A DNA stretch of 64,000 nt from Nocardia africana NBRC 100379 (GTDB lineage: Bacteria > Actinomycetota > Actinomycetes > Mycobacteriales > Mycobacteriaceae): NCBI RefSeq assembly GCF_001612635.1, contig NZ_BDAV01000007.1, positions 429,234-493,233 on the forward strand, in the 5' to 3' direction. The position numbers were made by a program, and so were the translations under genes. The notes beneath the pieces are model-generated. The model ran no database searches, was not told the origin of the DNA, and worked only from the letters and a program-made list of their open reading frames with translations. Shown in pieces: positions 8,246-41,108 of the stretch (its first letter is position 1; each line of letters opens with the position of its first letter).

Positions 8246-8848
8246 ATGACCTCGACCGACACCGACACCACCGTCCTGCGCGAGCACACCGTGGCCGAGC
8301 GCCGACGCCTCGCCGAGCTGCTCGCGGGCCTCACGCCGGAGCAGTGGGCCGCGCCCTCGCTGTGTGCGGGCTGGCGAGTCCGCGAGGTGCTCGCCCATAT
8401 GACGATGCCCTACCGCACATCCACGTGGTCGTTCGTGCGCGGGCTGGCCGGCGCGCGCTTCTCGTTCCACCGCTACGCCGACCGGGCCGCGCGCGCCGAC
8501 ACCGCGCGGATGAGCGATGCGGACCTGCTCGCGTCGCTGCGCGACAACGTCGACAACCCGTGGCGCCCGCCGGGTGGTGGTGCGGCGGGCGCGTTGAGCC
8601 ACGACGTCATCCACGGCCTGGACATCACCGAACCCCTGGGACTGCCGCCGGCCCCGCCGGAACGGATCGCCCTCGTGCTCGACCATGCGAGCCCGAAATC
8701 GCTGCGCTACTTCGGCGTCGACTTGGCCGGCCGGCAACTGCGGGCCTCCGACGCACCCGTCACGCTGGGTTCGGGGACGCCGATCACGATGTGCGCCAAG
8801 GACATTCTGCTCACTGCCACCGGCCGCCGCCCGCTGCCGGCCGACTGA
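8246..8848 (+). CDS. maleylpyruvate-isomerase/DinB-family mycothiol-dependent protein
   Basis: About 200 residues. Begins with the helical pattern EHTVAERRRLAELL and LTPEQWAAPSLCAGWRV, then LAHM, the opening of MDMPI N-terminal (DinB-like four-helix) proteins; the later HDVIHGLDI supplies the metal-ligand histidines expected of the fold. Such proteins use mycothiol as cofactor or act as metal-dependent thiol transferases. The ATG at 8246 follows GGAG closely; a GTG at 8213, six bases after the sigma-factor stop, is an alternative. Probable operon with the sigma factor. Confidence 0.75.
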   Translation: MTSTDTDTTVLREHTVAERRRLAELLAGLTPEQWAAPSLCAGWRVREVLAHMTMPYRTSTWSFVRGLAGARFSFHRYADRAARADTARMSDADLLASLRDNVDNPWRPPGGGAAGALSHDVIHGLDITEPLGLPPAPPERIALVLDHASPKSLRYFGVDLAGRQLRASDAPVTLGSGTPITMCAKDILLTATGRRPLPAD

Positions 8849-8881
8849 CAGCGCGGGCCGGGGTCACGAGGCCGACCGTGC

Positions 8882-9760
8882 TCACAGGCCGCCGAGGCGT
8901 GCGAGCACGGCGAAAGCCGCGTCGTCGGCCGACCACAGCGCGTTGATCTCCGCGCGCGTGGCCTCGGCGGTGGCGGGGTTCTGCAGCGCCAGTCCGTTGG
9001 TCCAGACCACCACGTTGTAGCCGAGGTCGGCGACCTGGAGTAACGGCCCGGTGGCCACACCCTGGCCGAACAGCCGATCGAGTCCCTCGCCGACGAAGTA
9101 GAAGCGCCACAGCGGCCCGAGGTCGGCGTTGTACACCTGGTTCGTGCGATCGACGATCAGATCGCCGCTGCGGGCGATGGCGTCGACGATGTGGAAGAAG
9201 TCCGGCGCGTTCTCGGGTTTACTGCCCACCGCCGCCACCGCATAGGCGAGGTCGACCGTCAGGTGCGCGTTGTACCCGGCCATCGCGACCCTGGCGGGCG
9301 ACTGGTCGCACTGCCCGGCCAGCTGGAAATACCAGGCCCAGTGCGGCTCGGGCGTGCCGCCGGTGAATTCCGCGTGCAGATTCACCAGGAATCGGCGCAG
9401 CAGTTCGTAACTGATCGCGTGGGCGTAGTCCGGATCGACGAAGGCGGTGGGATCGTGCTGCAGTGGCAGCACCGGCGACTGTTCCACGGCGTCGAGCCCC
9501 ACATCGAACAGTCCGCGCCAATCATGATGGGAGGCAAGGATTTCGGTGATCCGATGGTTACGCGCCACGGCCTCGTCCAGCCGGTCGAGGGTGGGCCCGG
9601 CGCCGATGGTGGTGGTGTCCGACAACGCGGCGACGGTCTGTACCTCCGCAGCCGACAGCGGGGTGCCGCACTGCGCCTCGGCCACGGCCCCGGCCTGCGG
9701 CGCGGACGCGATCAGGGACGAAAAGCTGAGAGCCACAACGATCGACGCGATACGGAGCAT
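8882..9760 (-). CDS. secreted DUF5995-family protein
   Basis: 292 residues with a signal peptide (hydrophobic core ASIVVALSFSSLIASA, cleavage expected near AGAVAEA, about residue 26). The mature part resembles DUF5995 proteins of actinobacteria: a conserved region near HAISYELLRRFLVNLHAEF and FFHIVDAIARSGD. Function of the family is unknown to me; helical, exported and without an obvious catalytic triad. It follows the MmpL-type transporter gene by 57 bases on the same strand and could be read from the same transcript. It is convergent with the DinB-like gene. Confidence 0.7.
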   Translation of the reverse strand: MLRIASIVVALSFSSLIASAPQAGAVAEAQCGTPLSAAEVQTVAALSDTTTIGAGPTLDRLDEAVARNHRITEILASHHDWRGLFDVGLDAVEQSPVLPLQHDPTAFVDPDYAHAISYELLRRFLVNLHAEFTGGTPEPHWAWYFQLAGQCDQSPARVAMAGYNAHLTVDLAYAVAAVGSKPENAPDFFHIVDAIARSGDLIVDRTNQVYNADLGPLWRFYFVGEGLDRLFGQGVATGPLLQVADLGYNVVVWTNGLALQNPATAEATRAEINALWSADDAAFAVLARLGGL

Positions 9761-9817
9761 ACGGTGACCATCCTGTCCGGTGACGTACGGCGGTGTTGCC
9801 GATACGGTAACTGCTGT

Positions 9818-12043
9818 TCACTCCGAGCCCGTGCGTGCGGTCTCGGCCCCGGCCGCCGCCGCATGGTCGCCGCGAACACGATCCTCCAGGCGGGCGCCCT
9901 CGATGTCGAGGTCCGGGACGAGACGCCCGAACCAGCGTGGGTGGTACCACATCCGGTTGCCGGCCAGCGCCATCACGGCCGGCACCAGCGTCAGCCGGAC
10001 CACGAAGGCATCGAGGAGCACGCCGACCGCCAGGGTGAACGCGAGCGGTTTGACGATGGGGTTGTCGACGGAGACGAAGGCGACGAACACCCCGAACATG
10101 ATGAGCGCGGCGGCCGTCACCACCCGGGCGGAATGTGCCACTCCGTTCTGCACCGACGCGATCGCGTCGGCGGTGTGACTGTGTTCCTCCTTGATCCGCG
10201 ACACCACGAAGATCTGGTAGTCACTGGAGAGGCCGAAGATGATGGCCAGGATGATGATCGGCAGAAAGCTCAGCGTCTGTCCCGCAGTGACATCGAAAAG
10301 TCCTGCACCCCAGCCCCATTGGAAGACGGCGACCTGCGCTCCCAGCGCGGAGAAGACGGACAGGACGAACCCGGCGATCGAGGACAGCGGAACGAGCACC
10401 GTCCGAAACGCGATGGTCAGCAGAACCAATGCCAGTCCGACGACGACACCGAGGAAGACCGGCAGCGCGCCCGCCAAGCGGTCGGAGGTATCGATATTCG
10501 CCGCGGTCGTCCCGCCGACCAGGTAACTCACGCCGAGATCTCCGGTCAGGCGCGGGCGGTCGTCGCGCAGGCGGGTGACCAGATCCGCAGTGGCGTCGTC
10601 GGTGGGGCCGGTCTTCGGAATCACCTGGACCAGCACCAGATTGTCGCCGGTGCCCGCGGGCTGCACGAGCGCCACGTTCGGTTCCTGTTGCAATCGAGCG
10701 ATCAGCGTCTGCACGGCGTCGGGGGCGGCCGCGTGCGTGGTGTCGGTGGGCAACAGCAGCGGGCCGTTGAATCCGGGCCCGAACGAATTGTCCACGAGCA
10801 CAAAGGCTTTGTGTGCTGTGCTCGAGTCCGGCTGGGAGGCGCCGCTGGGCAGGCCGAGATCGAGCCGGGTCACCGGCAGCGCCAGGATCACCAGCACGGC
10901 GATACCGAGAATCAGCAGCGGTATCCGGAAGCGGGTGACGGTGCGCCCCCAGGCGTGCCCGACGGTGCGTTCGGGTTCGTTCGCGGCGATGCGCGCGACC
11001 TTTTCCGGGCGTCCGGGATGCAGCGGCGGTGAGATGAACTTCGCCACCGTCTCGCCCGCGATGCGCAGCAGCGCCGGTAACAGCGTCAAGGCGACCAGCA
11101 TCGCGACGAGCACCGTGCCCGCCGCGGTCAGGCCCATCACGGTCAGGAAGGGGATGTCGGCGACCGACAGGCCGCACAGGGCGATGATCACCGTCACCGC
11201 GGCGAAGACCACCGAACTGCCCGCCGTGCCCACGGCCAGCGGAATCGACTCCGCCACCGTCGTTCCGCGCAGGATGTTGTTGCGGTGCCGCGAGAGGACG
11301 AACAGCGCGTAGTCGATTCCGCAGGACAGTCCCAGCATCAACGCCAGCGACATCGCCGCCGAGGGCACATCGACGAATGCCGCCACCCCCAGCACACCGG
11401 TCACGCCGATCCCGACCCCGATCAACGCGGTGAGCACCGGGAGTCCGGCCGCCACCACCGCACCGAAGGTGATCAGCAGAATGACGAATGCGGCGGCGAT
11501 ACCGACTATTTCGGGGCCCTCGGGGATCTCGGCGGTGAATCCCGGGTAGACGGCTCCGGAGAATTCGACCTGCATTCCGGTTGCCCGCGCAGGCGTAGCG
11601 ACCCGGGTGACCTCGTCGAGTGTGCTCTCGGCGACCTCACCCGCAGAGACCGAGAACTGCACACTTCCCAGCGCCACCCGCTGATCGGGTGAGATCGCAT
11701 GCGCGTCGAAGGGATCCACCACCGTCGCGACCTGAGGCAGGCCCCGGAAGCCGGCCATCGCCTGCTCGATGTCGGCATGAGGTTGCGCGTCGGTGACCTT
11801 CGCACCGCCGGGCGCCGCGAACACCACCTGCATCTGGGCGCCGCTGTAGGCGGGCATCCGCTGCTGCAGCAACGACACCGCATCCTGTGACTCCGTCCCG
11901 GGAACGGTGAAATTGTCGGTGGTCCGGCCACCGGATCCGACCCCGAATCCGATCGCGCCGCCGAGCAGGACGATCCAGACGACCAGCACCCACCAGCGAT
12001 GCCGGGTTACCAGACCACCGAGCACGAACAGGTATCTCGACAT
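9818..12043 (-). CDS. MmpL/RND-family transporter next to the peptide synthetase
   Basis: 741 residues with the duplicated RND layout: TM1 near residues 17-35, a periplasmic loop to about 170, five helices at about 175-320, TM7 near 370-390, a second periplasmic loop, and five helices at about 510-690. Proton-relay aspartates are expected in GLSCGIDYALFV and GLSSDYQIFV (the paired GIDY / SSDY motifs). ATG at 12043 is preceded by GAGGAA. Family members export lipids, siderophores and lipopeptides; its position downstream of the synthetase and methyltransferase suggests export of their product, but a 440-base stretch with gene remnants separates them. Confidence 0.85.
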   Translation of the reverse strand: MSRYLFVLGGLVTRHRWWVLVVWIVLLGGAIGFGVGSGGRTTDNFTVPGTESQDAVSLLQQRMPAYSGAQMQVVFAAPGGAKVTDAQPHADIEQAMAGFRGLPQVATVVDPFDAHAISPDQRVALGSVQFSVSAGEVAESTLDEVTRVATPARATGMQVEFSGAVYPGFTAEIPEGPEIVGIAAAFVILLITFGAVVAAGLPVLTALIGVGIGVTGVLGVAAFVDVPSAAMSLALMLGLSCGIDYALFVLSRHRNNILRGTTVAESIPLAVGTAGSSVVFAAVTVIIALCGLSVADIPFLTVMGLTAAGTVLVAMLVALTLLPALLRIAGETVAKFISPPLHPGRPEKVARIAANEPERTVGHAWGRTVTRFRIPLLILGIAVLVILALPVTRLDLGLPSGASQPDSSTAHKAFVLVDNSFGPGFNGPLLLPTDTTHAAAPDAVQTLIARLQQEPNVALVQPAGTGDNLVLVQVIPKTGPTDDATADLVTRLRDDRPRLTGDLGVSYLVGGTTAANIDTSDRLAGALPVFLGVVVGLALVLLTIAFRTVLVPLSSIAGFVLSVFSALGAQVAVFQWGWGAGLFDVTAGQTLSFLPIIILAIIFGLSSDYQIFVVSRIKEEHSHTADAIASVQNGVAHSARVVTAAALIMFGVFVAFVSVDNPIVKPLAFTLAVGVLLDAFVVRLTLVPAVMALAGNRMWYHPRWFGRLVPDLDIEGARLEDRVRGDHAAAAGAETARTGSE

Positions 12044-12136
12044 CGAATTCCTCGATTCGATCGGCCTATCGACACATCGGACCATCATCGACCATCGCGC
12101 ACGCGGCCGTCGAGGGCGGCACGCTGAGCGGTCCCG

Positions 12137-12271
12137 CTAACATTCAGCAGACGCCCCCCGGGCGAGTTCCAGCGTCATCCGCCGCTGCCCGCTCTCCAAG
12201 CGCGAGAACGTACTTTCCGACACTCCGGTGCTCGCCGCGAGGTCGGCGAGGGTGAACGGGTACGACCGCAC
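12137..12271 (-). pseudogene. remnant of an XRE-family regulator (HTH only)
   Basis: A 44-codon frame reads FTLADLAASTGVSESTFSRL followed by ESGQRRMTLELA, a clear Cro/C1 helix-turn-helix as found at the start of XRE regulators with a C-terminal sensor (often cupin) domain. The frame stops about ten codons later, and no sensor domain follows in any frame. The N-terminal residues before the HTH are also missing. I read it as a truncated, probably inactive gene. Confidence 0.6.
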
Positions 12272-12348
12272 ATCGATCGCGAAGGAGCCGCCATGCCCAC
12301 CGCCCGCCGGAAGGACACCCCGCCACCGCGAACGGGAACCGATGAGCT

Positions 12349-12480
12349 CGCGCTGCCGCGGCCGGGACGCCCGGGCCCAGCGTCCGCTGGGCTCTGACCC
12401 ACATGATCGAGGAGACCGGCCGCCACGCCGGTCACGCCGATATCCTGCGCGAACTGATCGACGGCGCGACCGGGCGCTGA
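12349..12480 (+). pseudogene. remnant of a DinB/DUF664-family gene (C-terminal end)
   Basis: The frame ending in TGA at 12478-12480 reads [20 protein letters not shown] and then [13 protein letters not shown], the characteristic C-terminal end of DinB-like (DUF664) proteins, including the metal-ligand HxxxxGHAD pattern. An in-frame TGA at 12346 and unrelated sequence upstream show that the N-terminal three quarters are gone. It lies head-to-tail with the XRE remnant in the 440-base gap between the transporter and methyltransferase genes. Confidence 0.6.
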
Positions 12481-12484
12481 AAAT

Positions 12485-13269
12485 TCACCGATCGATGCGC
12501 GGCCGGACGGCGAAGACCTCGTGCATTTCGGTGCCGACCAGATGCGGGTCCTGGCGGGTCTGCGCCGACATGCCCCGACGTGTGAACAGATCGCAGATTT
12601 CGCGCAGGCGGCCGTCGCGATCGTGCACCTCGGCGACGACGACGTGGATGCGTCGCCAGTCCGCGTCGGTGATCCCGCGCAGCACATCCAGTTCCGCGCG
12701 TTCGACATCGACTTTGAGCAGGCCGATCTCGCACCCTCGGCAGTGCTGATCCAGAATCCCCGAGACCGTGGTGACCCCGACCTCCAGCTGCACGCCGTCG
12801 TGCAGCCCTCGGGTGATGACCGCGATGGCCTTGTCGTCCAGCCCGTTGTTGCGCAGATAGATGGCGGTCGCCTCGTCGTCGGCCGCGCGATCGGCGAAGA
12901 ATCCGGAATTCGCCGTCGCGCGTGGGTACCAGGTGAAGGCCCGGGTTCCCGGCATGGCGCCGACCGCGGTGCGCAGCGCTATCCCGCCGGGCACATGCGC
13001 CGCGATATTGCGGTCCAGACATCGGAACGTCATCGGCGCCGGTTCGACCGCGATCACCCGGGTTCCGGGGCAGGTGTCGGCGAACATCATCGCGCTCAGG
13101 CCGATGTTGGCGCCGATGTCGAGGACGACCTGGCCGGGACTGAGGAATTCGGCCGCGCGCCGATAGAATCCGTCCGCAGCGGTCGTCTCTCCCCACAGCA
13201 TTCTGGCTTCGGCAGGACTGGTGCACGTCACCGTTCTGCCGTCATCGAGTCGCACGTGTTGCAGAGTGG

Positions 13270-13276
<7 letters not shown>
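12485..13276 (-). CDS. FkbM-family methyltransferase
   Basis: 263 residues. SAM-binding motif I is [13 protein letters not shown], followed by the acidic motif VIAVEPAP and later [16 protein letters not shown], the set that defines FkbM-type methyltransferases, which commonly O-methylate hydroxyl groups of natural products. The ATG at 13274-13276 overlaps the synthetase stop codon by 7 bases (ATGCTGA), so the two genes are translationally coupled and the enzyme very likely tailors the peptide product. Which hydroxyl (for example of the terminal threonine or of an acyl cap) is not visible. Confidence 0.85.
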
Positions 13277-37665
<24,389 letters not shown>

Positions 37666-37755
37666 CGTCTAACCCCTCCTCGAATTCCGAGACACGGAGC
37701 AGCGCACACCCGCCTGTGTTTCCGTGCGCGGAATTCCCCGTTGCTGTACCATCGG

Positions 37756-37781
37756 ATTGCGAATGCAATTACATTTGCGAT
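37756..37781. promoter_or_regulatory. imperfect dyad upstream of the peptide synthetase
   Basis: ATTGCGAATG and CATTTGCGAT form an inverted repeat (8 of 10 pairs) around a 6-base A/T-rich centre, 91 bases before the synthetase start codon. It is the most A/T-rich patch nearby and looks like an operator for a dimeric regulator. No certain -10/-35 pair could be fixed. Confidence 0.4.
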
Positions 37782-37790
37782 TTCCCGCGT

Positions 37791-37854
37791 TTACCGAATC
37801 ACCGTGTTACCGATTCACCGTGTTGCCGAATCACCGAGTTGCCGGATTACCGAC
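37791..37854. repeat. four tandem 16-bp repeats upstream of the peptide synthetase
   Basis: Copies start at 37791, 37807, 37823 and 37839. Copy 1 is TTACCGAATCACCGTG; copy 2 differs at one base, copy 3 at two, copy 4 is more degenerate. No spacers separate the copies. They lie beside the dyad and outside any credible gene, so they may be binding sites arranged along the promoter region, or a simple slippage product. Confidence 0.75.
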
Positions 37855-38565
37855 ATTCCACGGGCCGACATGAGCGCCCGTCATCGATGCCGATAAACCC
37901 GCGTTTCAGTGCACATGACGCCGCCCAGCGGGTGAAGGAGCCACTGCCCGATTGGTGGCGTTATAGGTACCGAGCGCCTGCCCTGCGTTGCTGAGAATCC
38001 CCTCTCGCCGAGCTCGGCGAGCACTGCGCGACAACTCTTCGCCGTACCATCACGACATGCCGCCACGACATTGAGACGGCCCGAAAGCCCCACCCGCACA
38101 AGGCATATGAAGGCCTGTCGAATGGGTCGGAACTACGAGCGAAATGTCCGTATTAAAGTGGAAGGCTCAGTGTCGAGCGGGTCGATCCCCCCGCTACGCC
38201 ACGGTTTCGAAAGCTTGTGTCGGCATTGCCTCCGACCCGGGAAGACCGCCCCGGCGAGCCTTGTTTCCCCTCTCCGCACGACGACGCCGTGCGGAGTGAC
38301 CTGTTACGGTCCACGCTGTGCGGAAAACCGTTGTACCACACCTTGCCGATACTACTGAACAGCGGCTTTGCTGTCCCGCACTCGCCGTGAAATCCGACGG
38401 GCTCCGAGCATAACCTTCCGAAGGGGCCGATTCGGCGAAGGACCCCGCGAGACGCGAAAGCCGGAAAAGGCGCGCGTGTCGTTCCGATTCCCGCCGTACC
38501 GGTGGTCCGGCAATTCGGGCGCGGTTGTCATCTTCACCCCGCGAAGCCCATGCCGACGCCGCTCT
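37855..38565. other. gene-poor intergenic stretch
   Basis: About 700 bases with lower and more uneven GC than the flanks and no frame with actinobacterial codon bias. Short frames exist on both strands but none has a convincing ribosome site or recognisable domain. No tRNA fold was seen on inspection. Confidence 0.5.
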
Positions 38566-38793
38566 TTACGGTCCGAGGAATAGCCGCTCGTTCGGCAATC
38601 GGGTCTCCGGGAGGCGTCCGTCGATCGTGCCGAGAACGACTTCGAGCGTGCACCAGCGCTTGCGCCGCCAGTCCCGGACGATGTTGTCCACCGCCGCCGC
38701 GGCGGTCCGGTAGTCGAAGGCCCTTCCGCCCAGCCAGATACGCACGTGCACATCGTTGTGCACGGCGTTCGCTGCCCAGCCGGGCCTCAGCAC
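38566..38793 (-). CDS. small hypothetical protein or gene remnant
   Basis: 75 codons from a GTG at 38793 (or 65 residues from a GTG at 38763). The frame has strong G/C-third-position bias and a protein-like pattern, including NDVHVRIWLGGRAFDYRTAA and RDWRRKRWCTLEVVLG, which noise frames in this stretch do not show. No family recognised and no good ribosome site, so it may be the 3' part of a decayed gene. Confidence 0.4.
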   Translation of the reverse strand: MLRPGWAANAVHNDVHVRIWLGGRAFDYRTAAAAVDNIVRDWRRKRWCTLEVVLGTIDGRLPETRLPNERLFLGP

Positions 38794-38933
38794 GGCACCG
38801 GAAGGAGGGCCGAGGTCGCGCTGTCACCGCAGCGCCGCTGCCGATTCTCTGCGTTCATCTTCGTCCCCGAGCGGTAGTGACGGCCTGACTCCCGTCCAGA
38901 CTTCCTTCCGCGCGGGCGACAGGCGACCGTAGA

Positions 38934-39001
38934 ACTACGTACTTTTCCTACGCAGTGCGTTCCTACGTAGTCCCCAGCCTGTGGTCGCCATCCCTACGTG
39001 G
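38934..39001. repeat. cluster of CTACGTAG-like palindromes
   Basis: Four near copies of CTACGTAG occur at 38935, 38948, 38963 and 38994 (CTACGTAC, CTACGCAG, CTACGTAG, CTACGTGG). The outer pair ACTACGTA / TACGTAGT at 38934-38941 and 38964-38971 is a perfect inverted repeat. Such clusters often mark regulator sites, but no gene start is close on either strand except the lipoprotein 230 bases away. Confidence 0.4.
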
Positions 39002-39128
39002 TCGCCGCCACCATCGCATGGCTCTGCACCGCCGACTCCGGCGCCGTCACCGCGGAAGTGTGGTGCACGCCCGACTGCGGCCTGTCGTGACCGCCGAGCC
39101 CGGTGTGACTCCCAGCGGTCGCGGCCAC

Positions 39129-39215
39129 TCACATCCGCTCCGGCGCGGCGATTCCGAGCAACCCGAGGCCGTGGGCGAGTGTAGTTTCCCAGCATCGGCG
39201 ATCCGGATACGAGGT
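39129..39215 (-). pseudogene. remnant of an arginyl-tRNA synthetase-like C-terminus
   Basis: A frame ending in TGA at 39129-39131 reads TLAHGLGLLGIAAPERM, the usual terminal sequence of actinobacterial ArgS or stand-alone DALR anticodon-binding proteins. Upstream the frame loses similarity within ten codons, so only the extreme 3' end survives. It is too short to be functional. Confidence 0.5.
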
Positions 39216-39229
39216 GGCATGATCGGACC

Positions 39230-39670
39230 ATGGTCGCCCCTGCCCGTGCTCGGCATGCTGTTCTCGTCGGCGCTACGGCAGCTGCGGTCCTCACCTCATG
39301 TTCCGGAACCGACAGCGCACCCACCGAGTCTTCGTCGGCCACGAGCGCAGCGCCGACTTTCACCCCGGCCTCGTCCGAGGTCCCGTCCTACAACGTCGGA
39401 ATCATCGGCAACGAGATCGATGTGACGACTTCGACTGCAAAACCGGTCGACCTGCTGCAGATATACAACAGGGTTGCCCAGACTATGCGCCACAGAGTCG
39501 ACCTGCCCGAGGGCGGATACCGGGTACGGATCGAGTGCTACAGCCCGAACCCGGAGAAGTTCGGTAAGCGCTTGGCGAACGGGCACATCGCTGTCGGCAA
39601 GGATGGCGCCGCACCGGACGCCGATCTGGGAGGAACTTACGAAGTCGTTCCTGGCGCGGACTGCCCATAG
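39230..39670 (+). CDS. small lipoprotein, unknown function
   Basis: 146 residues. Positively charged start, hydrophobic core and a lipobox ending AAVLTSCSG give an attached lipoprotein with the modified cysteine near residue 24. A Ser/Thr/Pro-rich linker (to about residue 52) leads to a small domain with two further cysteines (IECYSP and GADCP) that could form a disulfide. No family recognised. Start ATG at 39230 lacks a strong ribosome site. Confidence 0.6.
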   Translation: MVAPARARHAVLVGATAAAVLTSCSGTDSAPTESSSATSAAPTFTPASSEVPSYNVGIIGNEIDVTTSTAKPVDLLQIYNRVAQTMRHRVDLPEGGYRVRIECYSPNPEKFGKRLANGHIAVGKDGAAPDADLGGTYEVVPGADCP

Positions 39671-39789
39671 CACGACGTGACGGGCGCGCTCGGCGAAGTG
39701 TGCGGCGAGGAACGCGGAAATTGTCGGGAAAACCCGCCGACGCACTGCGGGTACGAGAACCCCCACCAGCCACCTCGCCCCTGGTCTGA

Positions 39790-40016
39790 ACAACCACGCC
39801 ACCAACAGCTACCTGTGCGAGCTCCATGAGCCCGAAAGTCTCCGGAGGAAGATCCATCGCCTGAGCAAAATGCCTCAGCTGCAGGACATCTCGGCAGTCC
39901 CGGGCACCGGTGAGGTACTTCGACACCAACGTCCGGTCCACGCCCGATACACGTGCCATTTCCTCGTGCTTGGTCAACCCGTGAGCCCGCATGTAGGCAC
40001 GGATCACCTCGGGCAC
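39790..40016 (-). pseudogene. truncated XRE-family regulator
   Basis: From a GTG at 40016 the frame reads PEVIRAYMRAHGLTKHEEMA and VSGVDRTLVSKYLTGARD, then MDLPPETFGLMELA, the N-terminal helix-turn-helix of an actinobacterial XRE regulator that normally continues for hundreds of residues. After about 70 codons the frame runs into arginine-rich sequence that is only the antisense of the lipoprotein gene. I take it as a truncated gene; an intact short regulator is less likely. Confidence 0.5.
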
Positions 40017-40201
40017 CGGTGAAGCGTGGACGGAATTCGACGTACGGATAATTCCCCGCCGATCGACCCGCGGTGGCTTCCCCGCCACGATGCTACTCGG
40101 CGCCCGAACCGGGTCTGGGGCATCACCGTGAACGAGCGCCACTCTCGATTGCGCTGACGTAGCCTGGCGGTACTTCTGACCACTTGATGGATTGGAGTGC
40201 C

Positions 40202-41047
40202 GTGACACATCCTCCAGTACTGGTACTCGGAGCCACGGGGGGACAAGGCGGCGCTGTTGCCGACGCATTGCTGGCGGGCGGGGTGGCGGTGCGCGCGATG
40301 GTGCGCGATCCGCAGAGCCGTGGGGCGCAGCGGCTCGGTCAGCGCGGTGTGGAACTCGTGGGCGGGTCGCTGGACGATCGGGCCGCGCTGGCGGCGGCGA
40401 TGGCGAATGTCGCGGGTGTGTTCGCGCTGACCACACCGTTCGAGGCGGGTGTCGATGCGGAGGTCCGGCAGGGGCGGGCGATCATCGGGGCGGCCGGCGA
40501 TGCGGGGGTGGCGCATCTGGTGTTCAGTTCCGTGGCGTCGGCGGATCAGAACACGATGATTCCGCATTTCGAGAGCAAAGCGGTGATCGAGCAGGAACTC
40601 ACGGCCAGTGGTCTGCCGGCGACCGTCGTCGCACCGACGTATTTCTTCGACAACGCGCTCGGTGGCCGCCGGGAGCTTCTCGACGGTGTGCTGGAGCTAC
40701 CCATCCCTTCCGATCGCCCGCTACAGCAGCTCGCGCGAGAAGATCTCGGGCAGTTCGTCGCTCATGTCCTGCGTGAGCCGGACCGCTATCTCGGCGAGCG
40801 CGTCGAACTGGCCGGCGACGCCCCCACACCCGCCGATATGGCCGCCGCCATCGGTGACGCGCTGGGCCGGCCCGTCGTTCATCGGCAGACGTCGCTCGAC
40901 GCCATCGGCAATCCGGATATGCACGCCATGTGGGCGTTCCTCGATACCGGCGGCTACCGCGTCGACATCGAGGCCCTGCATCGCGCGACGCCCGAGGTCG
41001 AGTGGACGTCGTTTCGTGACTGGGCGCTACGGACCTTCCCGCGGTGA
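40202..41047 (+). CDS. NmrA-family NAD(P)-binding protein
   Basis: 281 residues, atypical short-chain dehydrogenase fold. The nucleotide motif is VLVLGATGGQGG at residues 5-16, followed by AMVRDP and a GSLDDRAAL stretch; the usual catalytic Tyr-Lys pair is not evident, as in NmrA-like redox sensors and some quinone reductases. GTG at 40202 is preferred because GGAG lies four bases upstream; ATG at 40187 adds five residues without a ribosome site. The DUF5996 gene follows 61 bases later, probably in one operon. Confidence 0.8.
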   Translation: MTHPPVLVLGATGGQGGAVADALLAGGVAVRAMVRDPQSRGAQRLGQRGVELVGGSLDDRAALAAAMANVAGVFALTTPFEAGVDAEVRQGRAIIGAAGDAGVAHLVFSSVASADQNTMIPHFESKAVIEQELTASGLPATVVAPTYFFDNALGGRRELLDGVLELPIPSDRPLQQLAREDLGQFVAHVLREPDRYLGERVELAGDAPTPADMAAAIGDALGRPVVHRQTSLDAIGNPDMHAMWAFLDTGGYRVDIEALHRATPEVEWTSFRDWALRTFPR

Positions 41048-41108
41048 CGGCGGACTCTCCCCGCAATCCGTGACGCGAATCGACATCGACAACGAAGGGA
41101 CCACCGAT

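Noticed and set aside
37791..37854. CRISPR array
   Set aside because: The 16-bp copies are directly adjacent without unique spacers, and no cas gene is present.
37716..37994. 92-codon frame covering the tandem repeats upstream of the synthetase
   Set aside because: The protein only mirrors the repeated DNA, has no ribosome site and ends in low-complexity sequence; the repeat is better read as regulatory DNA.
38100..38360. possible tRNA in the gene-poor stretch
   Set aside because: No acceptor/T-arm pairing and no T-loop consensus (GTTCRANNC) in the right place on either strand.
39483..40436. 317-codon minus-strand frame treated as an intact regulator
   Set aside because: Only about 75 codons (helix-turn-helix) look genuine; the ends are antisense to the NmrA and lipoprotein genes.
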